From assembly GCA_002457295.1 (NCBI GenBank), contig NTKF01000018.1, positions 1 through 25,234 on the forward strand: DNA of 25,234 bases. Reading direction: 5' to 3'. Every line of letters begins with the position of its first letter. The stretch's first letter is position 1. The position numbers were made by a program, and so were the translations under genes. This document shows, in pieces, positions 6,640 through 13,859 of this stretch. The DNA is from Flavobacteriales bacterium MED-G22. GTDB lineage: Bacteria; Bacteroidota; Bacteroidia; Flavobacteriales; Flavobacteriaceae. The notes under the pieces were generated by a model. It was not told the origin of the DNA. It worked only from the letters and a program-made list of their open reading frames with translations, and did not search any database.

Positions 6640-8688
6640 CTAAGAAACTTTAGTTCCTGAATTAATTTTTGTTTCTGGACTTACAAAAACTAATTTGCCG
6701 TCCAGATCTTCAGCTAACAACAACATACCTTGACTTTCTACCCCTCTGATTTTTCTAGGAGCTAGATTCGCTAGATATAAAACTTGTTTACCAATAATTT
6801 CATCGGGTCGATACGATTCAGCTATTCCTGACACTACTGTAGCTTCCTTATCGCCAATCTCTAGTGTTATTTGTAGTAGTTTTTTGGTTTTGGGCACAAG
6901 ACTAGCAGTGCGAATTGTTGCAACTTGTAAATCTAAAGCAGTGAAATGGTCAAAAGAGATTGGGTCTTTGGGTGGCGAAGAGATCAATTCTGTTTCTTTT
7001 TTTTGTGATTTAGTATTTAATTTTTCTCGCTGGGCTTCAATGGCTTTATCTTCAATTTTTTCAAAAAGGAGTGATGCTGGCTGAATTTGATGCCCCTGTG
7101 GAAGTTGTACAGAAGCACTAATAGTATGCCAATTAAAGTCACTATTTAAATTGAGCATTTTTTGTAATTTCTTAGCAGTAAAGGGCAAAAGAGGTTCACT
7201 TACAATGGCCAAAGCGGTAGCAATTTGCAGGGCAACATTCATAATGCTTTTTACCCTTTCGGGATTTTCTTTAACTAATTTCCATGGTTCAGCCTCTGCT
7301 AAATATTTATTTCCAAATCGGGCCAATTGCATTATTTCATTGCAAGCTTCTCGAAATTTATATCTTTCTATGGCTTGACCAATTCGATCTGGGAATAGCG
7401 AGACTTGCCGAATAGTTTCCTCATCTTCAGGGTTAAAATTTCCAGGTGGCGGCACTTGACCTTGATAATATTTTTGAGTAAGCACCACCACACGATTGAT
7501 GAAATTTCCATAAATAGCAACTAATTCATTGTTGTTTCTTGCTTGAAATTCATGCCAATTGAAATCATTGTCTTTTGTTTCAGGAGCATTAGCAGCCAAA
7601 ACATAACGAAGCACATCTTGTTTATTAGGAAAATCTTCTAAATATTCGTGCAGCCAAACAGCCCAATTTTTGGAGGTTGAAATTTTTTGGCCTTCTAAGT
7701 TCAAAAACTCATTTGCAGGAACATTTTCGGGTAAAATATAGTCTCCGTGTGCTTTTAGAACTACAGGAAATATAATGCAATGAAAAACAATATTATCTTT
7801 TCCAATAAAATGAACAAGTTGGGTGTCTTTATCTTGCCAAAAAGGCTTCCAGTCTTTTCCTTCCCTAGCGGCCCATTCTTTTGTTGAAGAAATATATCCT
7901 ATAGGTGCATCAAACCACACATAAAGGACTTTTCCAGCAGCATCTTCAACTGGAACGGGAATACCCCATTCTAAATCTCTTGTTACAGCACGAGCAGAGA
8001 GACCATTGTCAACCCAAGATTTTACTTGCCCATAAACATTGGGTTTCCAATCGTTTTGATGTCCTTCTAAAATCCATTCTTTGATAAAATCTTCATACTG
8101 ATTTAAGGGCAAATACCAATGTATTGTCTTTTTTAAAACAGGTTGACTTCCACTCAATGTCGAAATGGGATTCTTTAATTCTGTTGGACTCAGAGCACTA
8201 CCGCACTTTTCACATTGATCTCCATATGCTTCAGTATGACCACAAACAGGACATGTGCCTGTTACAAAACGATCAGCTAAAAATTGTTGGGCACTTTCAT
8301 CATAGAGTTGAACCGAATTTTTTTTGATAAAAACATCTTTGCCTAATAGTGTTTTAAATATTTCTTGAGCAGTTTCATGATGCACTTTTAGCGAGGTCCT
8401 AGAATAATTATCAAAAGCGATCCCAAAGGTCTGAAATGAATTTCTAATGAGGGTATCATAATGATCGATAACTTCCTGTGGTGTTTTTCCTTCTTTCTTT
8501 GCTTTTATAGCAATTGCAACACCATGTTCATCGCTCCCACAAATAAAGGCAACCTCTTTCCCCTTGAGTCGTAAGTAACGGGTGTAGATATCTGCGGGAA
8601 CGTATACTCCAGCCAAATGGCCAATGTGTAAAGGGCCATTGGTATAAGGCAAAGCTGCTGTAACCGTATATCTTTTAGGTTGCTTCAT
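6640..8688 (-). CDS. metG: Methionyl-tRNA synthetase
   Basis: This 682-residue class I synthetase charges tRNA-Met in the cytosol. The HIGH signature is present at residues 21-24 (PLHIGH). A four-Cys zinc knuckle (CPVCG ... CEKCG) lies near residues 145-165. The KMSKS loop appears as KISTSKN near residue 333. After the anticodon-binding helical domain, the last ~100 residues form a Trbp111-type tRNA-binding domain ([31 protein letters not shown]), which mediates dimerisation and tRNA binding in long MetRS forms. The length is normal. It is divergent from yraN and is followed without a gap by the histone-deacetylase-like gene. Confidence 0.97.
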   Translation of the reverse strand: MKQPKRYTVTAALPYTNGPLHIGHLAGVYVPADIYTRYLRLKGKEVAFICGSDEHGVAIAIKAKKEGKTPQEVIDHYDTLIRNSFQTFGIAFDNYSRTSLKVHHETAQEIFKTLLGKDVFIKKNSVQLYDESAQQFLADRFVTGTCPVCGHTEAYGDQCEKCGSALSPTELKNPISTLSGSQPVLKKTIHWYLPLNQYEDFIKEWILEGHQNDWKPNVYGQVKSWVDNGLSARAVTRDLEWGIPVPVEDAAGKVLYVWFDAPIGYISSTKEWAAREGKDWKPFWQDKDTQLVHFIGKDNIVFHCIIFPVVLKAHGDYILPENVPANEFLNLEGQKISTSKNWAVWLHEYLEDFPNKQDVLRYVLAANAPETKDNDFNWHEFQARNNNELVAIYGNFINRVVVLTQKYYQGQVPPPGNFNPEDEETIRQVSLFPDRIGQAIERYKFREACNEIMQLARFGNKYLAEAEPWKLVKENPERVKSIMNVALQIATALAIVSEPLLPFTAKKLQKMLNLNSDFNWHTISASVQLPQGHQIQPASLLFEKIEDKAIEAQREKLNTKSQKKETELISSPPKDPISFDHFTALDLQVATIRTASLVPKTKKLLQITLEIGDKEATVVSGIAESYRPDEIIGKQVLYLANLAPRKIRGVESQGMLLLAEDLDGKLVFVSPETKINSGTKVS

Positions 8689-8700
8689 TTAAAATTTTCC

Positions 8701-8708
8701 CAAAAATA
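8701..8708 (-). promoter_or_regulatory. Candidate -7 box for metG
   Basis: On the minus strand this reads TATTTTTG, a full match to TAnnTTTG. It lies 12 bases ahead of the metG ATG, predicting a leader of about 8 bases. No convincing TTTG is found at the usual spacing upstream, so the call is tentative. Confidence 0.3.
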
Positions 8709-8771
8709 GACATTTTCCAAAGGATATGCCTTGTAGACTTCCTAACTTTAGCATCTACAAAATCTTACCAC

Positions 8772-9134
8772 ATGAGCAAAAGTTATGATTTTGGTCAAGA
8801 AGCAGAAAAAAGAGCTGCTGATTTTCTTGAAAAAAAAGGATACGAAATTTTAGCGCGAAATTATCGCTTCCTAAAAGCAGAAATTGATCTTATAGCTCAT
8901 TATCAAAATACGCTTGTTATTGTTGAGGTTAAAGCAAGGTCATCCTCTTTTTTTGGAGCCCCTCAATCTTTTGTTGGAAAAAAGAAAAGGAGTTTATTGA
9001 TTGAAGCTGCAAATCATTTCATTCTGTCTCGTGATTTAGATCTTGAAGTTCGATTTGATATCGTTTCTTTTGTAAAGAACAATAGTAAATGGAAAGTAGA
9101 GCACCTTCAAAATGCCTTTTATCCTTTTACGTGA
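8772..9134 (+). CDS. YraN family (UPF0102) endonuclease-like protein
   Basis: This 120-residue protein is full length for the family. It begins with GQEAEKRAADFLEKKGYEILARNYR, followed by the PD-(D/E)xK-type core: Asp39 in AEIDLI and Glu52/Lys54 in IVEVKAR. Family members resemble Holliday-junction resolvases, but their cellular role is poorly defined. The gene starts 83 bases from the divergent metG start. Confidence 0.9.
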   Translation: MSKSYDFGQEAEKRAADFLEKKGYEILARNYRFLKAEIDLIAHYQNTLVIVEVKARSSSFFGAPQSFVGKKKRSLLIEAANHFILSRDLDLEVRFDIVSFVKNNSKWKVEHLQNAFYPFT

Positions 9135-9141
9135 AGTTCAA

Positions 9142-9175
9142 TTTGTAACAAAATGTTTTATAATTACTACTTTTG
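9142..9175 (+). promoter_or_regulatory. Candidate promoter of the ACT-like protein gene
   Basis: TTTG at 9142-9145 and TACTTTTG at 9168-9175 are separated by 22 bases. Both boxes match the Bacteroidota consensus fully. The predicted start is near 9181, giving a leader of about 10 bases before the ATG at 9191. This is the best promoter match in the window. The same TACTTTTG octamer lies at a near-identical distance before the thioredoxin gene. Confidence 0.55.
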
Positions 9176-9190
9176 TGAAAAATTTAAAAG

Positions 9191-9850
9191 ATGCGCACCA
9201 TAGCCTCAGAAGTCACGGCCTTCATTAAAACAAAACCATTTTTATCTACTGCTCTGTCACAGGGCATTATAAACCTGACCTCTTTGGCTCGAGAAATTCA
9301 ACCAGAAATAGAGCAAAATTTAAGAAAACCAGCTAAAAGCGGAGCCATTGTTATGGCCCTAAAGAGAATTTCTGATAATTTGGAATTTATTTCTACCCAC
9401 AAAATTGTAAATGTATTGAAGAATCTGGGTGACATCACAGTACGGTCTTCATTAGTTGATTATAGTTTTGCAAATTCCGATTCACTTCTCTACTCGCAAG
9501 CAAAATTGTTGACATCAATTGAAGACCGGAAAGATATTTTTTATACCTCTTCTCGTGGGGTGAGTGAGTCTAATATAATTGTGAGTGCCAATATTTCTGA
9601 ATTAGTAGCTAAGCTTTTTGTCAATGAAGTGTGCAACACTAAATTAGAAAACTTGTCTTCAATAACGGTGCAATTGCCCAAGGAAAATATTGCAATACCC
9701 GGCATCTATTATTTTATTTTTCAGCGCCTTTCTTGGGAAGGAGTCAACCTAAATGAAGTGATTTCTACTTCTAATGAATTCACAATTTTGATGGATGAAA
9801 GTCAAGTAAATACCGCATTTGAAGTGATTAAGAATCTGAAGAAACTGTAA
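9191..9850 (+). CDS. Conserved ACT-like domain protein (aspartate-kinase-regulatory-like)
   Basis: This 219-residue protein resembles a conserved Bacteroidota family often labelled ACT-domain or aspartate-kinase-like protein. The N-terminal half has FLSTALSQGIINLTSLAREIQPEI and GAIVMALKR, a helical winged-helix-like region. The C-terminal half has two ACT-like segments: residues ~125-160 (SNIIVSANISELVAKLF), then ENIAIPGIYYFIFQRLSWEGVNLNEVISTSNEFTILM read in pieces. No kinase domain is present, so it is not an aspartokinase; amino-acid sensing is an inference. Its 3' end overlaps the convergent mfd gene by 23 bases. Confidence 0.65.
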   Translation: MRTIASEVTAFIKTKPFLSTALSQGIINLTSLAREIQPEIEQNLRKPAKSGAIVMALKRISDNLEFISTHKIVNVLKNLGDITVRSSLVDYSFANSDSLLYSQAKLLTSIEDRKDIFYTSSRGVSESNIIVSANISELVAKLFVNEVCNTKLENLSSITVQLPKENIAIPGIYYFIFQRLSWEGVNLNEVISTSNEFTILMDESQVNTAFEVIKNLKKL

Positions 9851-12800
9851 CAAATTCAAGAGGTTCTAAAGTGTGTAATACTTTTGCAACTGTGCTTATA
9901 TCATCAACAACAATAAGTAATTTAACTCCTCCTGCCGATTGCTTTTCTTTCATGGTAATGTTTTCTGATTTTTGCACTTGCTGCAGTAAATATTCAAATT
10001 GAGCGCTTGAATAAAAAGCACTTTCTGGGTTCGTAATAAAATAGCCCAAAAACTTTTGTTTTTTAAGAACCATTCGCTCTAAACCAAGGCGTTGTGCTAA
10101 CCATTTCAATTTTACACTTTCTAAAAGAGCTTCTGTTTCATTGGGTAGCTTACCAAAGCGATCAAGTAATTGGCCTCGAAAGGCTTTTAATTCATTTGTG
10201 TTTTTGATATCGCTAAGTGCTTTGTAAAGGGACAAACGTTCACTAACTATATTTACATAATATTCGGGTATATAAAGCTCTAAGTCAGTGTCAATCTGAA
10301 CATCATTCACAAAATTTTTGGGAACATCTGAAGATTCTTTGTAAAGTGATTGAAACTCATTTTCTTTCAATTCATTTATGGCTTCTTGTAAAATCTTTTG
10401 ATACGTGTCAAAGCCCATGTCATTGATAAATCCGCTTTGTTCTCCTCCTAACAAATCTCCTGCTCCTCGAATTTCTAAATCTTTCATGGCTATTTGAAGA
10501 CCAGAACCTAACTCAGCATATTGAGCTATAGCTTTAATTCGTTTTTGTGCATCATTATTGATACTGCTCATTGGAGGAGTCATAAAATAGCAAAAGGCTT
10601 TTTTATTGCTTCTGCCTACTCGACCTCTCATTTGATGTAGATCACTTAATCCAAATTGATGAGCATTATTAATGAAAATAGTATTTGCATTTGGCACATC
10701 TAGACCATTTTCAATAATAGTAGTTGCTACTAACACATCATAGCGACCCTCCATAAATTCCAATAAAGTCTGTTCCAATTTGCGACCTTCTAATTGACCA
10801 TGTCCAATAGCTATTCGCGCGTCTGGCAACATGCGCTGAATAAGTCCTGCAACCTCTTTAATATTTTCTACCCTATTGTGAATAAAGAAAACTTGCCCTC
10901 CTCTTTGAATTTCATACAAAACGCCATCCCTAATGAGCGGTTCACTAAAGCGCACCACTTCACTCTCAATGGGGTATCGGTTTGGGGGCGGGGTGGCGAT
11001 TACAGATAAATCTCTAGCAGCCATCAAGCTGAATTGTAGTGTTCTAGGAATGGGTGTCGCAGTGAGTGTCAATACGTCTACATTGGCCTTAAAGGCCCTT
11101 AACTTCTCTTTCACTGCCACGCCAAACTTTTGTTCTTCATCAACAATTAAAAGACCTAAATCTTTAAAAGACAAATTTTTATTGACCAATTGGTGAGTTC
11201 CGATAAGAATGTCAATTTTACCTTCTGTAGTGTCTTTATAAATTTGCATTTTATCTTTTGAACTTCGAAACCTATTGAGATAATCTACACGAACGGGAAG
11301 ATTTTCTAAACGCTTTGAAAAAGTTTTGTAATGCTGAAGTGCTAAAATGGTTGTTGGCACCAAAACAGCCACTTGTTTGCTATTGTCAACTGCTTTGAAA
11401 GCAGCTCGAATAGCTACTTCTGTTTTACCAAACCCAACATCACCACAAATCAAACGATCCATGGGGTGCTCTGATTCCATATCCATTTTGACTGCTTGAG
11501 TAGCCTTTAGTTGATCGGGCGTATCTTCAAAAATAAAGCTTGACTCAAGTTCAAGCTGCAAGTAGCTGTCTGGATCAAATGAAAATCCAATTTTTTGACG
11601 GCGTTTTGCATAGAGTTGAATCAAATTAAATGCAATTTCTTTGACTTTAGTTTTAGTCTTCTGTTTTAGGTTTTTCCACGCCTTAGAGCCTAATTTGTAG
11701 AGTTTAGGAACGGCACCATCTTTTCCATTGTACTTACTGATTTTATGAAGCGCATGAATACTCAAATAGAGAATGTCACGCTCTCCATAGAAAAGCTTTA
11801 TGGCTTCTTGCAAACGTCCTTCAACTTCAATACGCTGCAATCCACCAAAGCGACCAATCCCATGGTCTATATGTGTCACAAAATCGCCAACTTCCATTTG
11901 GGTGAGTTGTTTTAAACTCAAGCTTTTACGTTTGGTTTTGTCAGACCGTAAGTTGTATTTATGATAGCGCTCAAAAATTTGATGATCAGCAAAATAGGCT
12001 ACTTGTGCTTCTATGTCTTCAAATCCTTGATAAATTGGAAATGCTGCTGTTTGATAATGAACTTTTTCCTCCATCGCATCAAAAATGTCATGAAATCGTT
12101 GAGCTTGTGAGGCACTGGTGCAGAAGATAATATTAGAATAAAGTTGCCTGTGATTTTCATTCAAGTGCGCCCTTAATAGTTCAAATTTTTTATTAAAAAC
12201 AGGTTGAGGGCTTTGTTGAATATTGACAAGAGAGTCGGCAGGAAGTAAATCAGATCGTTCCAAATGCAGGATACATTTTGATGCAGTGTTGGATAACCAT
12301 TCTTCCTTTGAGATATAAAGTGAATGAGGGGGATGCTGCGTGGTTTCACCCAACTTTGCGTAGGCCTCTATTGCTTTTTGGAAAAGGTTTTTTAACAAAT
12401 TTGCTGTTTGATCAAAATCGTCAACCACAAAAGCTGTTTTGTCAGGGAAAAATTCTAGAAGTGTTTTTCTATTGTCCGTAAAGTCAACAGTTGATGTGTT
12501 GGGCATTAAGGAGATACTCTCAAAATTATGTAGGGAGCGCTGAGTGCTTATGTCAAAAGTGCACAATCGTTCAATGGTCTCATCAAAAAACTCAATGCGA
12601 TAGGGGTGTTGATAGGCAAATGAAAAGACATCAATAATACCTCCTCTCACGGCAAATTCTCCAGGTGAGGTAACAAAATCTACGCGTTCAAATCCCATCT
12701 CAAATAAAGATTCATTAACAAATTGCAAAGACAACACATCTTCTTTTTTTATGGTGAAGGTGTTTTGTTGCAGGGTTCGCCGGGAAATTATTTTTTCAAA

Positions 12801-13055
12801 AATAGCTTTAGGGTAGGTCACAATGAATCGCGCCTTTGTAGAGTACGTAATTTTATTTAAAACCTCAGTGCGTAAAAGAACATTTGCGTTTTCATCAGTT
12901 TGTGTCGCATAAGCGGTACCATAGCTAGCTGGAAAAAATAAAACTTCCTGTTGAGAGAAAAGTCGCTCAAGATCATTGTGATAATATGCAGCGTGCTCTG
13001 CATTCCTAGCGACCAACACAAGTGAACGATCCATTTTTTTGAAGGCTGCAGCCAA
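9828..13055 (-). CDS. mfd: Transcription-repair coupling factor Mfd (start uncertain)
   Basis: Mfd removes RNA polymerase stalled at DNA lesions and recruits UvrA. The domains are in the normal order. A UvrB-like N-terminal region runs to about residue 350. The CarD-like polymerase-interaction domain starts near 390 (VGDFVTHIDHGIGRFGG). The translocase has Walker A GDVGFGKTE near 534, DEEQ near 638 and TATPIPRT near 668. The motif-VI Arg finger is in RGRVGRS, and the C-terminal TRCF domain follows. The given start is a TTG and yields 1075 residues. The frame stays open for 51 more codons back to 13208, and those codons encode family-like residues (TRFKGFVGSGLTFRL) with no ATG, GTG or TTG among them. 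The real protein probably starts in that stretch on a non-standard codon. It is the last gene of the ligase-associated repair operon. Confidence 0.93.
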   Translation of the reverse strand: MAAAFKKMDRSLVLVARNAEHAAYYHNDLERLFSQQEVLFFPASYGTAYATQTDENANVLLRTEVLNKITYSTKARFIVTYPKAIFEKIISRRTLQQNTFTIKKEDVLSLQFVNESLFEMGFERVDFVTSPGEFAVRGGIIDVFSFAYQHPYRIEFFDETIERLCTFDISTQRSLHNFESISLMPNTSTVDFTDNRKTLLEFFPDKTAFVVDDFDQTANLLKNLFQKAIEAYAKLGETTQHPPHSLYISKEEWLSNTASKCILHLERSDLLPADSLVNIQQSPQPVFNKKFELLRAHLNENHRQLYSNIIFCTSASQAQRFHDIFDAMEEKVHYQTAAFPIYQGFEDIEAQVAYFADHQIFERYHKYNLRSDKTKRKSLSLKQLTQMEVGDFVTHIDHGIGRFGGLQRIEVEGRLQEAIKLFYGERDILYLSIHALHKISKYNGKDGAVPKLYKLGSKAWKNLKQKTKTKVKEIAFNLIQLYAKRRQKIGFSFDPDSYLQLELESSFIFEDTPDQLKATQAVKMDMESEHPMDRLICGDVGFGKTEVAIRAAFKAVDNSKQVAVLVPTTILALQHYKTFSKRLENLPVRVDYLNRFRSSKDKMQIYKDTTEGKIDILIGTHQLVNKNLSFKDLGLLIVDEEQKFGVAVKEKLRAFKANVDVLTLTATPIPRTLQFSLMAARDLSVIATPPPNRYPIESEVVRFSEPLIRDGVLYEIQRGGQVFFIHNRVENIKEVAGLIQRMLPDARIAIGHGQLEGRKLEQTLLEFMEGRYDVLVATTIIENGLDVPNANTIFINNAHQFGLSDLHQMRGRVGRSNKKAFCYFMTPPMSSINNDAQKRIKAIAQYAELGSGLQIAMKDLEIRGAGDLLGGEQSGFINDMGFDTYQKILQEAINELKENEFQSLYKESSDVPKNFVNDVQIDTDLELYIPEYYVNIVSERLSLYKALSDIKNTNELKAFRGQLLDRFGKLPNETEALLESVKLKWLAQRLGLERMVLKKQKFLGYFITNPESAFYSSAQFEYLLQQVQKSENITMKEKQSAGGVKLLIVVDDISTVAKVLHTLEPLEFVTVSSDS

Positions 13056-13208
13056 TCTAAAAGTAAGTCCAGAACCTACAAACCCTTTAAATCGGGTAAT
13101 GGCTGTTTGAGAAAGTGCCTTTTCAAGCGCTTTTTGAGAAGATAAATTTTCAAATACGGCTAACGAATCGATTGCTGCCCTTTTTTTAGGTAAAGATAAA
13201 TGATTAGA
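13056..13208 (-). other. Open in-frame extension upstream of mfd without a canonical start
   Basis: These 51 codons follow the pdeM TAA (13209-13211) in the same frame as both pdeM and mfd. Their translation contains IDSLAVFENLSS and TRFKGFVGSGLTFRL, which fit the N-terminal region of Mfd. I find no ATG in any minus-strand frame, and no in-frame GTG or TTG. Candidate rare starts are ATC at 13172 and ATT at 13100. An A7 run at 13182-13188 (minus-strand sense) is a place where a base could be miscounted, but neither alternative frame upstream supplies an ATG. Confidence 0.6.
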
Positions 13209-13859
13209 TTAATTTAAGTCTACCTTATTTTTGATTGGCACAACTTCTTTTTTTGTGCAAACAAAAATCCGATCACCCTCTTTAGGCGTTAAAACATGTA
13301 TGCCAGTAAAGGCTCCAAAAGCAGGAAGGATGAGCTGTTTATCAGATTGATAAAAGCAGGGCACTTTCATTTGTTGTAAACCGACCCCCTTTAGTTTTAC
13401 CCCTGGATGTATATGTCCACATATCACAAAATAATCTTCCTTTTTAACAGGAACATGGGTGAAGTGAAAAGCTCCTTCAGTTAGGCTGTTGATGACAGTT
13501 ATACCTAATTGAGTAAACTTATAGGCTGGAATCACATCGTGGTTGCCTTCCACTAAGATCATTTGAGCCGTTTGTTGTTTCACCCAACCCTCAAATAAGT
13601 GCCACTCATTGTTTTGGAAACTATGAAAAAGATCACCTAAAAATAGTATACGTTGGGGAGAATATTTTCTAAGGAGACCTTCCGTTTTTTGATAAAAAGC
13701 TCCCTCTACTTTGCGGGGCACTGCAACCCCATTTTTTCTGAAATGAGCCACCTTGCCTAAATGTGCGTCTGCAATCAGTAAAGTTTGAGCTTCTCTCCAA
13801 AAAATGGCACCACTTGGAAGCAATAAAAAATGGTGTTGATAAATTTCAATTTCTTTCAT
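13209..13859 (-). CDS. pdeM: PdeM, ligase-associated DNA damage response endonuclease
   Basis: This 216-residue calcineurin-like metallophosphoesterase has all the usual metal-binding blocks: DAHLGK (Asp31, His33), GDLFHS (Asp76, His79), GNHD (Asn106, His107) and GHIHPG (His149, His151). It matches the small Mn-dependent phosphoesterase/endonuclease encoded with Lhr-type helicase, LigB-type ligase and MBL exonuclease in bacterial repair clusters, as characterised in Pseudomonas putida. It overlaps the helicase gene by 4 bases (ATGA). Its stop codon TAA is followed in the same frame by the open extension of mfd. Confidence 0.92.
   Translation of the reverse strand: MKEIEIYQHHFLLLPSGAIFWREAQTLLIADAHLGKVAHFRKNGVAVPRKVEGAFYQKTEGLLRKYSPQRILFLGDLFHSFQNNEWHLFEGWVKQQTAQMILVEGNHDVIPAYKFTQLGITVINSLTEGAFHFTHVPVKKEDYFVICGHIHPGVKLKGVGLQQMKVPCFYQSDKQLILPAFGAFTGIHVLTPKEGDRIFVCTKKEVVPIKNKVDLN

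Noticed and set aside
10933..11196. Plus-strand 87-residue open frame within mfd
   Set aside because: It is antisense to the conserved Mfd motor motifs, has no recognisable features, and is explained by the codon composition of mfd.
13182..13188. A7 run as a programmed frameshift site feeding mfd from an upstream frame
   Set aside because: The two alternative frames upstream contain no ATG before a stop, so slippage there would not supply a start.
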